64,000 nucleotides of DNA from J095 sp964517605 (GCA_964517605.1 CAZFCE010000015.1:1-64000); one strand, 5' to 3'. Shown: positions 9,787-18,787, numbered from the stretch's first letter. Notes: generated by a model from the letters alone, not told the origin. Program-made: numbers and translations.

Positions 9787-11340
9787 ATGGGAAAGACAAC
9801 CGCAGAAAAAATTAAAGAACTAAGAGAACGAAAAGCAAAAATTGTTCTGGGCGGCGGCCCACAACGGATTGAGCAGCAACACGCCAAAGGTAAATTTACC
9901 GCCCGCGAGCGCATTGCTCAATTATTTGATGCTGACACATTTCAAGAACTGTACATGTTTACCAAACACCGGAGTAACGCATCGGGTATGGCCGATAAAG
10001 AAACGCCAGCCGAAGGCGTGGTAACTGGGTCCGGTTATGTTGATGGCCGGCAGGTGTTTGTGGCCTCGCAGGACTTTACCGTGCTGGGCGGTTCGGTAGG
10101 CGAAATGCACGCCGACAAAGTGGCGCAAATGCTCGATTTGGCCATTAAATGTGGCGCGCCGGTAGTTGTCATCAATGATAGCGGCGGCGCCCGGATTCAG
10201 GAAGGGGTTAGCGCCCTCAGCGGATACGGACGCATTTTCTACCGCAACGTGCTGTTATCCGGCGTTGTGCCGCAAATTTCGGTGATTGCCGGGCCGTGCG
10301 CCGGTGGGGCGGCTTACTCGCCCGCGCTGTCGGACTTTATCATCATGATTCGCGGGGCCGAATTGTTCATTACCGGCCCGCAGGTCATCGAACAAGTTAC
10401 GGGCGAAAAAATCACCTCCGAAGAGTTGGGCGGCGCTGAAGCGCAGATGACCTATAGCGGTGTGGTTCACTTTTTGGCCAACGACGAAGCCGACGCCATT
10501 AACATTGTCAAACGGCTGCTCAGCTTTTTGCCCTCCAACAACATGGAAGACCCGCCCGATTACGGCCAGGGCGAACTGGTATTCGCGCCCAACCCGGCGC
10601 TCAATGCCATTATCCCCGATAATCGCCAGCACGCCTACAACGTCAAAGATATTATTCATCAGGTGGTTGACAACGGCGATTTTATGGAAGTGCAGGAACG
10701 GTTTGCGCCCAATGCGGTGGTTGGTTTTGGCCGGCTTAACGGCCAAACCATTGGTATTGTAGCCAACCAGCCTATGTACATGGCCGGGGTGCTGGATATC
10801 AACGCCTCGGACAAAATTGCCCGGTTTGTGCGCTTCTGCAACGGGTTTAATATTCCGCTGGTAACGTTTGTTGACGTGCCGGGCTATATGCCGGGCGTTC
10901 AGCAGGAACACAGCGGCATCATTCGCCACGGGGCGAAGGTGCTGTTTGCTTACTCGGCCTCAACCGTGCCAAAGATTACCATTGTGCTCCGCAAAGCCTA
11001 CGGCGGCGCGTACATTGCCATGTGCTGTAAAGACCTGGGCGCTGACCGGATTGCAGCCTGGCCTACCGCCGAAATCGCCGTAATGGGGGCCGAAGGCGCG
11101 GTGAGCATTGTATACCGCAACGAAATTAAAGACGCCAAAAACCCGGTTGAAGCCCGCAGTGAACTCATTGACCGGTACAATACCGAATTTGCCAACCCCT
11201 ACCTGGCGGCTTCGCTAAACCTGATTGACGACGTGATTGAACCCCAGGATACTCGTCGCTATTTGAGCCTGGCGCTGGAATCGTTGCGCACCAAACGAGA
11301 ACTGCGCCCGCAAAAGAAACACGGTTTAATTCCGCTATAA
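9787..11340 (+). CDS. Acyl-CoA carboxylase carboxyltransferase subunit (PccB/MmdA type)
   Basis: 517 aa with two crotonase-like halves. Typical elements are the N-terminal KGKFTARERI, the oxyanion-hole glycines in INDSGGARIQEGV and AGPCAGGAAYSPAL, and in the second half FVDVPGYMPG, RKAYGGAYIAM and AVMGAEGAVSIVYR. It transfers the carboxyl group between carboxybiotin and an acyl-CoA, most likely propionyl/methylmalonyl-CoA given the mutase cluster. Whether it acts as a carboxylase, transcarboxylase or decarboxylase cannot be read from the sequence. ATG 9787 was chosen because AAAGGGG lies about 7 nt upstream; TTG 9769 lies in front of that site. A small subunit and a biotin carrier follow. Confidence 0.93.
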   Translation: MGKTTAEKIKELRERKAKIVLGGGPQRIEQQHAKGKFTARERIAQLFDADTFQELYMFTKHRSNASGMADKETPAEGVVTGSGYVDGRQVFVASQDFTVLGGSVGEMHADKVAQMLDLAIKCGAPVVVINDSGGARIQEGVSALSGYGRIFYRNVLLSGVVPQISVIAGPCAGGAAYSPALSDFIIMIRGAELFITGPQVIEQVTGEKITSEELGGAEAQMTYSGVVHFLANDEADAINIVKRLLSFLPSNNMEDPPDYGQGELVFAPNPALNAIIPDNRQHAYNVKDIIHQVVDNGDFMEVQERFAPNAVVGFGRLNGQTIGIVANQPMYMAGVLDINASDKIARFVRFCNGFNIPLVTFVDVPGYMPGVQQEHSGIIRHGAKVLFAYSASTVPKITIVLRKAYGGAYIAMCCKDLGADRIAAWPTAEIAVMGAEGAVSIVYRNEIKDAKNPVEARSELIDRYNTEFANPYLAASLNLIDDVIEPQDTRRYLSLALESLRTKRELRPQKKHGLIPL

Positions 11341-11382
11341 TGTTTGCAAAGGTTAATAACCTTTAGCCCAAGGAGTATCAAA

Positions 11383-11577
11383 TTGCCAAATCAAACTGAG
11401 TCTTTACCTGTTAATGAAGGGATTTCGCCCGAAGTGATTGCTGTCATTTCGGCAGCGGCGGCGACTGTGCTGGATAAAAAAGTGCGGGTTGTGCACATCC
11501 GCAGAAGCATTACCGATACCGCCTGGCAACGGCAGGGTCGCGTTACAATTATGTCATCCCACGTGATCCGGCGTTAA
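11383..11577 (+). CDS. Small OadG/MmdE-like carboxylase subunit
   Basis: 64-aa soluble protein. The region ISPEVIAVISAAAATVL, the central KVRVVHIRR and the C-terminal WQRQGRVTIMSSH resemble the C-terminal part of the OadG/MmdD gamma-delta subunits, or the free epsilon subunit (MmdE) of Na+-pump decarboxylases. It has no membrane segment. A TTG start at 11383 is supported by AAGGAG with exactly 7 nt spacing. Its position between the carboxyltransferase and the biotin carrier suggests a structural role in assembling that complex. Confidence 0.7.
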   Translation: MPNQTESLPVNEGISPEVIAVISAAAATVLDKKVRVVHIRRSITDTAWQRQGRVTIMSSHVIRR

Positions 11578-11738
11578 GCGCCCGGCCCGTGGTTGCAAGA
11601 TTACCAGAAGCGGCTAACCGCGCTTCTTAATGCCGGGGCTAACCAATTACCCTGGCTACGGCATCCATTACCAAAACCATCAGAGGCCAAACCTATAAAT
11701 GGGCCTCCTTAAAAGCTACTTTTACAGGAGTTTATTTA

Positions 11739-12146
11739 ATGAAAAAACTACTTATCACCGTTAATGGCGTTACCTACGAAGTTGATGTTGAAGTTGTAAA
11801 AGATGATGACAGCGTTTCTTATGGAGCGCCCTACATGCCCGCGCCGGTGGCTGCGCCCGTAGCGCCGCCGCCCGCCCCGGTAGCTCCGGCTCCGGCGGCC
11901 CCCAAAGCGGCAGCGCCGAGCAGCGGCGCCGGGTTGAGAACCGTTAACTCACCGCTGCCGGGTGTGGTTAAAGCCGTAAAAGTAAAAGCCGGCGATTCGG
12001 TTAAAGGCAACACCCCGTTGGTTGTGCTTGAAGCCATGAAAATGGAAACCAATATCAGCGCCCCGGCAGATGGCGTTGTTAAAGAAGTTAAAGTTCAGGT
12101 TGGCCAAAACGTTCAACAAAACGAAGTTTTGGTTGTATTTGCCTAA
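11739..12146 (+). CDS. Biotin carboxyl carrier protein of the acyl-CoA carboxylase/transcarboxylase
   Basis: 135 aa. The N-terminal stretch MKKLLITVNGVTYEVDVEV resembles the transcarboxylase 1.3S subunit. A flexible Pro/Ala linker spans about residues 35-65. The C-terminal biotinyl domain has EAMKMETN with Lys101 about 35 residues from the end, the usual position for biotinylation. It would shuttle carboxyl groups to the carboxyltransferase at 9787-11340. The start has ACAGGAG upstream. An intrinsic terminator follows, so this ends the transcript. No biotin carboxylase gene is in the window. Confidence 0.93.
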   Translation: MKKLLITVNGVTYEVDVEVVKDDDSVSYGAPYMPAPVAAPVAPPPAPVAPAPAAPKAAAPSSGAGLRTVNSPLPGVVKAVKVKAGDSVKGNTPLVVLEAMKMETNISAPADGVVKEVKVQVGQNVQQNEVLVVFA

Positions 12147-12172
12147 TCGGCGCTAAAAATCTGTGCTGTTTC

Positions 12173-12207
12173 AGCCCGGTTGCTTTTGGCAACCGGGCTT
12201 TTTTATT
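12173..12207 (+). terminator. Intrinsic terminator of the carboxylase cluster
   Basis: A perfect 11-bp stem AGCCCGGTTGC/GCAACCGGGCT with a 5-nt loop, followed by a TTTTTT run. Confidence 0.9.
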
Positions 12208-12264
12208 ATTTTAGCAGGCCAAAAAGCGAATTTTGGATATACTATTATGTAAATAGCTCAGTTG

Positions 12265-12293
12265 TTCACAATTAAAAAGATTTGTGGTAAAAT
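12265..12293 (+). promoter_or_regulatory. Sigma70-type promoter
   Basis: TTCACA (12265-12270), a 17-nt spacer and TAAAAT (12288-12293), each one mismatch from consensus. It lies 42 bp before the gene at 12336. Confidence 0.6.
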
Positions 12294-12335
12294 TAGAGAA
12301 TAATTGGCCCAGTTAAGTGCAAGCGAAGATGATTT

Positions 12336-14036
12336 ATGTCGAGCATCCAGCCTGAAGAAATTATTACCGTTTTAAGACCCATATTCCAAGGCCATCCTTT
12401 TTTTGCCGAAATGGATGCGTCCCGGCTTGAAGAATTTTTGGAGCAAGTCGCCGGTCAAGCCAAAAGAATTTCACATAATGAAAAAATTGTAAAGCAGGGC
12501 GATCAGGACAAACAATTTTTTCTGGTGGTTCGGGGTGAGTTGGCCGCTTTTGACGAAACCGAAATCCCGCGCCGGCTGTTAAACTATCTTGGTCCCGGCG
12601 CGTTTTTTGGGTTTAGAACGCTGTTATCCAAAACCGGCAAACGGGCAGCCACCGTAGAGGCCGTTTCGGATTCCATTATCACCGTTTTTTCCGAGGATAA
12701 TTGGCTTTGGTTACTAGAAGCTATCCCCGGAATTGAAGACCAGGTTAGGCAACTCGAAGAGCGGCTGGAAGAACAATCCAAACTTGGGTTTAGCGGCAAA
12801 CACCCCGATGAAATAACCTTTTTCATTGCCAAGCGGCATTACCTGGCTTTTATCAAGCGGCTAACCATTCCCATTACATTGTTGATTATCCCCGTGGCTA
12901 TTTTGTTGCTGGCCGAAATTTTTGGGATTGGCGTTGACCGGGCCATTGTCAGCCCTATTTTTTTACCGGCGATTATTTCTTTTCTTGTGGCGGCGGCGCT
13001 ATTAACCCTGTACCATTACATTGACTGGCGCAACGATGAGCTAATCCTCACCTCAAAGCGGATTATCCATATTGAGCGCATTCTGTTTTATAGCGAGGAA
13101 CGGTACGAAGCGCCGCTTACCCAAATTCAGAGCGTTACGGTAAAATCACAAAATCTGTTGGACGTGCTTTTTGATGTGGATGATATCGAAATCCGCACTG
13201 CCGCCATTGGCACTATGTCGGTGAGCAACCTTAAGGCCGCGCACAATCTTAGCCGGCGCATCCTGGCCGCGCAAAATGAGTCCAAACGGCGCGTGGCGGC
13301 GCTGGATAAAGCCAATATCCGGCAGCAAATCAACGCGCAGCGCAAAAAAACAATTCTGGCCGAAACCGCGCCACCGCCCGCCGAACCAAAAGTTGTGCGG
13401 CGTAATATGTTCAAGAACCCTTTGCCCAAATTCAACTACGGGTATTTTGTTCCCCGCGTTAAAGAGAGCAAAGACGCAAAAATTACCTGGCGCAAACACC
13501 CGCTGGTTTTGGTTAAGCGGATTTTTTTGCCGCTGCTGGCGGTTATTGCCAGTTTTTACTTTTTGGTAGCCGGCATATTTGGCTTGCGCCCCTTTAGCGA
13601 ACCCGGTCACTGGCTGATTATAACCGGCCAACTGCTGTTGTTTGGGATGTGTTTTTTCTGGTATACCCACCGTTACGATTCCTGGTGGCGCGATGTTTAT
13701 ATTCTAACCGCGGATAAAATCATTGACGTGGAAAGTTCGGCGTTTAAACTGCGCGGTGAGCATGTGCGCGAGGGCGGTTTTGATAGCATTCAAAATATCA
13801 CGTACAACATTCCCAGTTGGTGGGAGCAGCTTATTAACCTGGGCGATGTCACCATAAAAACCGCCGGCGCTACGGGTGATTTCTCTTTTAAACGGGTGTT
13901 TAACCCCAGTTCAATTCAGGAAACAATTTTTTACCGCTGGGACAGATTTCAGGAAGCGAAACGCCAAAAAAATCAGGCTGCCGCCAATATGCAAACCATC
14001 GAAATTGTGCATGAGTATCACGAAATGCCCCGTTAA
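12336..14036 (+). CDS. Cyclic-nucleotide-binding-domain protein with two membrane PH-like modules
   Basis: 566 aa. Residues about 15-135 form a cNMP-binding/Crp-like jelly roll (VKQGDQDKQFFLVVRGEL and a glycine-rich turn). Two repeats of the same architecture follow: a pair of membrane helices and then a bacterial PH-like (bPH2) domain. The first PH-like stretch is at about 230-320 (ELILTSKRIIHIERILF), the second at about 450-530 (DVYILTADKIIDVES). There is no DNA-binding helix-turn-helix, so it is not a Crp regulator. It probably senses a ligand at the membrane; the ligand and output are unknown. ATG 12336 has only a weak ribosome-binding site but matches the start of the domain. Confidence 0.8.
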   Translation: MSSIQPEEIITVLRPIFQGHPFFAEMDASRLEEFLEQVAGQAKRISHNEKIVKQGDQDKQFFLVVRGELAAFDETEIPRRLLNYLGPGAFFGFRTLLSKTGKRAATVEAVSDSIITVFSEDNWLWLLEAIPGIEDQVRQLEERLEEQSKLGFSGKHPDEITFFIAKRHYLAFIKRLTIPITLLIIPVAILLLAEIFGIGVDRAIVSPIFLPAIISFLVAAALLTLYHYIDWRNDELILTSKRIIHIERILFYSEERYEAPLTQIQSVTVKSQNLLDVLFDVDDIEIRTAAIGTMSVSNLKAAHNLSRRILAAQNESKRRVAALDKANIRQQINAQRKKTILAETAPPPAEPKVVRRNMFKNPLPKFNYGYFVPRVKESKDAKITWRKHPLVLVKRIFLPLLAVIASFYFLVAGIFGLRPFSEPGHWLIITGQLLLFGMCFFWYTHRYDSWWRDVYILTADKIIDVESSAFKLRGEHVREGGFDSIQNITYNIPSWWEQLINLGDVTIKTAGATGDFSFKRVFNPSSIQETIFYRWDRFQEAKRQKNQAAANMQTIEIVHEYHEMPR

Positions 14037-14133
14037 CGCTTCTCCATTTTGGGTAATTTGGCAAACCGGCCAAAGCGTAATACACTCACCTCGCTAATTG
14101 ACCATCAGGTTTATTATAGAGTTGTGATTCAAA

Positions 14134-15579
14134 ATGATTTCTAACGCGCAGGTTGCTGCGCCTTCAAAACCGGTTGAAGCCCAGGAATGGTTAGCGATTG
14201 GCCTGAGATGGTGGGCGTTGCTGGTTTTATCGCTGCACGGGGCGGCCTACGCCCTGCCCGCCGCTGCCGCCTGGAGTGTGTGGCCGTTCACGTTTATCCC
14301 GCCCTGGTTGGGTTGGCTGTTGATGTTGCTGCTGGGTGCGTTGAGCGTGCCGGCGGCAAACCGGGCCGGGTTCAACCGGCTGGCCGGGCCGGGGCGCATC
14401 CCCTTTACCAGCCCGCACCCGCGCCGCTGGTTTGCCGCCACGGCCCTGGCCGCGGGCGGGTTGTTTTGGCTGGCCCGGCTGCGCCATTTGCGCTGGGGAG
14501 ATAGCTACATGTTATCGGTGGGGCTGTCTTACCCGGATTTGAGTTTGCGGGTGGTGTACAACTGGCAAGCGCCTTTTACCGTTTTTTGGCACCAGCGCAT
14601 GTGGCAATATGTGGCCAATCCGTTGCTGGGCTGGCCGGTTGAAACGGTGTACGCCGTAACCAGCGTGGGCTGCGGCGTTATTTTTGTGTATTTGCTGCTA
14701 ACTTTTGCCGCCCGGCTGGGCCGCACCCTCACCGAGCAGGTTTTGCTGGCCGGGTTGATTCTCACCACCGGCTCGATGCAGTTGTTTTTTGGCTATGTTG
14801 AAAATTACACCATCATCTCGCTGTTGCTGCTGGTAACGCTGATTTTGGCCTGGCGAGCCGGGCGAGGCGAGATCAAACTTTATTGGCCGGTGTTGGGGCT
14901 GGCGGCAGCCAATGCTTTTCACCCCTCGACGGTGTTTTTGTGGCCGGGCATGCTCTGGCTGGTGTATTTAGGCTGGAAACGCGGCGTGGTCAATACGCCC
15001 CAGGCGCTGTTGTTTACGGTTTTGCCGCCGTTGCTGGTGGGTGGCAGCGTGCTGGCGCTAATGGAAAGCGGCGGGCACGGTTTATCTGCCCTGTTGGGCG
15101 CGGACCGGCCCGGCGGCGGCGATGGCGTTTGGTTTGTGCCGCTGTTTGAAACCACCACCAAATGGCAGCATTACACTATGTTTTCGGCGGCGCACATGCT
15201 GGATTGGGCCAACCTCCATTTTTTGATTTCTCCGTTTGGCCTGCCGCTGCTGGTTTTGAGCGGGCTGGTTATTGTTAAGTTTAAGCTGACCGTGTTCGAT
15301 ACCCCGGCTGACCGCGATTACGCCCAATTTTTGGCGGTAACGGCTTTTATGTACGTTTTGCTCACCTGGGTGTGGAACGCCGATTACGGCGGCCAAAAGG
15401 ATTGGGATTTGTTTGCGCCGGCGGCGTTTGTGTACACGCTGCTGGCGGGGTATCTGCTGGTCAGGGTGATGCCCCGGCCCCGGCTGCTGCAAGAAACCGG
15501 CTTGCTGGTGCTGGCGGTGGCGTTGCTCCACGCCGCCAGTTGGATTTTTACCAACATGCACGCCCTGCCGCGCAACTAA
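14134..15579 (+). CDS. Polytopic membrane protein, possibly GT-C glycosyltransferase-like
   Basis: 481 aa with roughly ten or more hydrophobic helices over its whole length. An acidic residue in the first external loop (LRWGDSYMLSVGL) recalls the conserved Asp of GT-C-fold glycosyltransferases, but no diagnostic family signature is seen, so the function stays open. Two Trp/Asp-rich loops (near QHYTMFSAAHMLDW and YGGQKDWDLFAP) may be extracytoplasmic. It lies about 100 bp after the cNMP/PH protein in the same direction and ends at a strong bidirectional terminator. Confidence 0.7.
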   Translation: MISNAQVAAPSKPVEAQEWLAIGLRWWALLVLSLHGAAYALPAAAAWSVWPFTFIPPWLGWLLMLLLGALSVPAANRAGFNRLAGPGRIPFTSPHPRRWFAATALAAGGLFWLARLRHLRWGDSYMLSVGLSYPDLSLRVVYNWQAPFTVFWHQRMWQYVANPLLGWPVETVYAVTSVGCGVIFVYLLLTFAARLGRTLTEQVLLAGLILTTGSMQLFFGYVENYTIISLLLLVTLILAWRAGRGEIKLYWPVLGLAAANAFHPSTVFLWPGMLWLVYLGWKRGVVNTPQALLFTVLPPLLVGGSVLALMESGGHGLSALLGADRPGGGDGVWFVPLFETTTKWQHYTMFSAAHMLDWANLHFLISPFGLPLLVLSGLVIVKFKLTVFDTPADRDYAQFLAVTAFMYVLLTWVWNADYGGQKDWDLFAPAAFVYTLLAGYLLVRVMPRPRLLQETGLLVLAVALLHAASWIFTNMHALPRN

Positions 15580-15597
15580 ATCGCCGGGACGCGGCAC

Positions 15598-15626
15598 AAA
15601 AAAGCGGCCTGCGGGCCGCTTTTTTA
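15598..15626. terminator. Bidirectional intrinsic terminator
   Basis: AAAAAAGCGGCC and GGCCGCTTTTTT form a stem around a 4-nt loop between two convergent genes. The A-run and T-run serve either strand. Confidence 0.92.
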
Positions 15627-15640
15627 TTCTCCACTCACTT

Positions 15641-16435
15641 TTACCGCAACGAGTTAACCCGCGCCATAAACGTTTTTACCCGTTCCTCTTCAATTGGGTT
15701 GGCCCAGTAGCCATCATATTTAAAATAAGAGCCGATAATCAGCGCGTCGGCCACGGCCAGGTATTTATCAACATTGGCCAGCGTTACCCCGCTGCCCACC
15801 AGCACCGGAATTTTCACCGCCGCTTTAACCGCCTGCAACTCGTCCAGGCTGGCTTCGGCTCCGGTGGCCACGCCGGTGACAATCACCCCGTCGCTTAAAA
15901 AGAATTCGGCGGCGTGAGCGGTTTCCACAATATCCACATCGGCGGTAACGGCGTGCGAACTGTGCTTCTTTTTGATGTCGGTAATCACCAAAATGTCGTC
16001 GGCCTCAATTTGCCGCCGATAGCGCAGCACCGTCGCCGCGCAGCCGTCAATGTAGCCCTCATCGGCCACGTGGCCAAACACAAAACCTTCGGCCCGCACA
16101 AAATCCAGCCCGGCGGCTTTGGCCGCGCCCAACGCCTGCGTGTTGGCCGCCGCCAAAATTTGAACACCGCAACGCAGCCCGGTGGCCAGTTTTACCTCGT
16201 AGCCCACCACGGCCATTGCCGCCGTGATTTCCGGCCCCGGATGCCGGTCAAACGGCACATCGTGCATGTTCTCAATCATCAGCATATCAACGCCGGCAGC
16301 CTGGTAAAGTTTGGCCTCGGCTTTGGCTTTGGCGATAACCTGGGCCATATTACCGCCAAACCGGGGCACGCCCGGCAGCGCCTCAACGTGAATCATGCCA
16401 ATAATGGTTTTTTGGTTTTGAAAAAAGTTACGCAT
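15641..16435 (-). CDS. BtpA/SgcQ-family TIM-barrel protein
   Basis: 264 aa with the family opening KTIIGMIHVEALPG, a following AGVDMLMIENM segment, and a phosphate-binding-like end (VLVGSGVTLANVDKYLAVAD). The fold is a (beta/alpha)8 barrel. BtpA is linked to photosystem I biogenesis in cyanobacteria and SgcQ to a sugar-uptake operon in E. coli; in other bacteria the substrate is unknown. AAAGGA precedes the ATG. It lies 24 bp after the proline dehydrogenase gene and is probably co-transcribed with it. Confidence 0.85.
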   Translation of the reverse strand: MRNFFQNQKTIIGMIHVEALPGVPRFGGNMAQVIAKAKAEAKLYQAAGVDMLMIENMHDVPFDRHPGPEITAAMAVVGYEVKLATGLRCGVQILAAANTQALGAAKAAGLDFVRAEGFVFGHVADEGYIDGCAATVLRYRRQIEADDILVITDIKKKHSSHAVTADVDIVETAHAAEFFLSDGVIVTGVATGAEASLDELQAVKAAVKIPVLVGSGVTLANVDKYLAVADALIIGSYFKYDGYWANPIEEERVKTFMARVNSLR

Positions 16436-16459
16436 TTGTGGTTGTCCTTTAAAAATGGA

Positions 16460-17419
16460 TTAAACAGCAAACAGTGATCTCAATAAAAATTTGGCGTTTT
16501 TGGGGCTTTCGCCCACCCGCCGCACGGCATACGGCCACCAATCCACCCCAAACGGCAGGTACAGGCGCAGTTGTTGCCCTTGTTGAACCAGTTTTTCCTG
16601 CAATTCGGTTCTTACGCCGTACAGCATTTCAAACTCGTATTCCGAGGGTTGCCAGCCCCGCTGGCCGGCCAATTGAATGATTGTTTCAATCAGGCGGTCA
16701 TCGTGCGTGGCAAAAATGGGATAAAAACCGCACCGGTGAGCCTCGTCGGAAAACATGGCCTCGGTCAGCTTTAAAAAGTTCCGGTCAATGTCGGCGCGAT
16801 GGGTTAACGCCACCTGGTTGCCTTCGGCAAACGCGCCCTTAACCAGCCGCACAATCCCGCCCTCGCGCTGGATGATGTTTTGCAAATCGGCCTCGGTGCG
16901 GAACAGGTACGCCTGGAGCGTTATGGCTGCCGGCAATCCGGCGGCCCGCAACGCCTGGTACAGTTCGATGGTGGCCGCCGTGACCGCGGAGTCTTCCATG
17001 TCCAGCATTATAAAATTGTGGCCGGCTCCGGTAGCGCCGGCGGTAGCGCTTTTGATGGCCTGGGCAATTTCAAAGGCGTTTTGGTGGCAAATTTCCGGGT
17101 TTAGCTGATGGCCAATCTGGGTGGGGTCTACCGAAATATGCACATCCAGCTTAAAATCCGCCAGATTGTGAGCCATCAGCTTTAGCGTGGCAACGGTTTG
17201 GTTGATAATGGCCAAATCCTCAACGTATTCACCTAAATAAAACAGCGAGGCCGTGCGCCCCTGTAATTTTAGGGCGCGGCTTTTTTGAGTAGCCGCCGCC
17301 GCATCTCTGCCGCCCACAAACCGGCTGGCCAACTCGGACATGGTGGCCCGGTTTTGCATAAAATTCTTGACCGGCTGGTTGCGGGCTAAAAAAATCATGC
17401 CCGATTGCCACAATCGCAT
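16460..17419 (-). CDS. Proline dehydrogenase (monofunctional PRODH)
   Basis: 319 aa, the size of single-domain bacterial PRODH. Family motifs in order are YLGEYVEDLA, LDMEDSAV, QAYLFRTEADL, VRLVKGAFAEG (FAD and substrate contacts), FATHDDRLIE, EYEFEMLYG, and the C-terminal YLPFGVDWWPYAVRR, in which the paired arginines bind the proline carboxylate. It oxidises L-proline to pyrroline-5-carboxylate with FAD at the membrane face. AAGGAGGAG precedes ATG 17419. No P5C dehydrogenase gene is in the window. Confidence 0.94.
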   Translation of the reverse strand: MRLWQSGMIFLARNQPVKNFMQNRATMSELASRFVGGRDAAAATQKSRALKLQGRTASLFYLGEYVEDLAIINQTVATLKLMAHNLADFKLDVHISVDPTQIGHQLNPEICHQNAFEIAQAIKSATAGATGAGHNFIMLDMEDSAVTAATIELYQALRAAGLPAAITLQAYLFRTEADLQNIIQREGGIVRLVKGAFAEGNQVALTHRADIDRNFLKLTEAMFSDEAHRCGFYPIFATHDDRLIETIIQLAGQRGWQPSEYEFEMLYGVRTELQEKLVQQGQQLRLYLPFGVDWWPYAVRRVGESPKNAKFLLRSLFAV

Positions 17420-17580
17420 GGTAAAATCTCCTCCTTGAAAAATAGCGAATTGCGAATGTCACCCAAGGCGACCCTCACGGTTGCCCAACGGGAGCTTAAG
17501 CCCGAAACGCTGGGCCAGAAAGCCAGATTATAGCCGTATCCGCCATTTGTGACGAGTTTTTACCGGCAATAAAATCTAAA

Positions 17581-17609
17581 TTGGCCGGCAAGAACGGCTG
17601 TGCTACAAT
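17581..17609 (+). promoter_or_regulatory. Candidate promoter for the S51-like gene
   Basis: TTGGCC (17581-17586), a 17-nt spacer and TACAAT (17604-17609), 80 bp before the gene. The divergent region 17420-17689 holds no other gene. Confidence 0.5.
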
Positions 17610-17689
17610 AAAATGGATGTTTTGCCTGTAAATCTGTTGTTGGCCGGCGGGTAATGTCCGGCCAACTTTAAACCACCAGGATTTGGAGC

Positions 17690-18751
17690 ATGACGCCACA
17701 ACCCGGTTACGTAGTTTTGCTTGGTTCGGGAGAAACCGCGCCCAGTATTCGCAAAGTGTATGATTGGTTGTTTGGCCAGCTAAAGCCGGAACCGGCCATC
17801 AGTGTGCTAGAAACGCCCGCCGGTTTTGAGCCTAATTCCGATAAAGTGGCGCAGCGCGTGGCCGACTTTTTTTTGCACAACCTGCAAAATTACCGGCCCC
17901 GGGTTACGGTGATTCCGGCGCGTAACCGCCACACGCCGTTTAGCCCCAACAACCCCAATATTATTGCGCCGCTGCTTTACGCCGATGTAATTTTTATGGG
18001 GCCGGGCAGCCCCACTTACGCTGTGCGCCAGTTGCAGGATACGCTGGCCTGGCATACACTGGTGGCTCGTCACCGGCTGGGCGCATCGCTGATTTTGGCC
18101 AGCGCCACCACCATTGCTTTTAGCGGGCAGGCGTTGCCGGTGTACGAGATTTACAAAGTCGGTGAAGAACTCCACTGGCATTGGGGGCTGGATTTTTTTG
18201 GCCTGTACGGCCTGTCGCTGGTGCTGGTACCCCACTGGAACAACATCGAAGGCGGCTCGGAGCTGGATACCAGCCGGTGTTATATGGGCCAGGCCCGCTT
18301 TGAAAAATTGCTGGCCTTGCTGGCTCCGCGCCAAACCATTGTGGGCATTGATGAGCACACCGCGCTGGTGCTGTCGCCATCAACTCAAACCTGCCACGTA
18401 ATGGGCAAAGGCAGCGTTACCCTTATCCGCGAACAGGCCGTTACCCAATTTTGGGCCGGGCAGCAGTTTTCTATGGCGCATTTGGGACAATTTGTTAGCC
18501 CGCCGCCCGAAACGCTGGTGCCGCCCCACGTGTGGGAAACCGTGCAACAGGCGCAGGCGCAACCGCCAACTCTCCGGCCCACTCAACCGCCGGCTCCGGT
18601 GTTGGAACTGGTTGAGGCGCGGCAGTTGGCCCGCCAACAAAAGGATTGGGCCGCCGCCGATGCGTTGCGCCGCCAGCTTGCCGCGCTCGGCTGGCAGGTG
18701 CAGGATACGCCCACCGGCCCGGCGCTGGAATGGACGGGCGAGCGCCCTTAA
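17690..18751 (+). CDS. S51 peptidase/class-I-amidotransferase-like protein with CysRS-tail-like C-terminus
   Basis: 353 aa. The N-terminal ~260 residues show a flavodoxin-like peptidase S51/cyanophycinase-like layout: VVLLGSGETAPS, FMGPGSPTYAV, a nucleophile-elbow-like ILASATTIAFSG, and VGIDEHTALVL. The catalytic Ser of the true family (GxSAG) is not clear; the matching stretch reads SATTIAFSG. Residues about 305-353 (ARQQKDWAAADALRRQLAAL, then DTPTGPALEW) resemble the C-terminal helical tail of cysteinyl-tRNA synthetase. Function unknown; a peptidase or an amidotransferase-like binding protein is possible. Confidence 0.75.
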   Translation: MTPQPGYVVLLGSGETAPSIRKVYDWLFGQLKPEPAISVLETPAGFEPNSDKVAQRVADFFLHNLQNYRPRVTVIPARNRHTPFSPNNPNIIAPLLYADVIFMGPGSPTYAVRQLQDTLAWHTLVARHRLGASLILASATTIAFSGQALPVYEIYKVGEELHWHWGLDFFGLYGLSLVLVPHWNNIEGGSELDTSRCYMGQARFEKLLALLAPRQTIVGIDEHTALVLSPSTQTCHVMGKGSVTLIREQAVTQFWAGQQFSMAHLGQFVSPPPETLVPPHVWETVQQAQAQPPTLRPTQPPAPVLELVEARQLARQQKDWAAADALRRQLAALGWQVQDTPTGPALEWTGERP

Positions 18752-18759
18752 AAAAACAA

Positions 18760-18787
18760 TTGACATAACTCTTTTTGCCGGTATAGT
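18760..18787 (+). promoter_or_regulatory. Strong sigma70 promoter of the VanW gene
   Basis: Perfect TTGACA (18760-18765), a 16-nt spacer and TATAGT (18782-18787). Transcription would start near 18795, so an in-frame ATG at 18788 cannot be used. This supports ATG 18860 as the start of the downstream protein. Confidence 0.82.
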
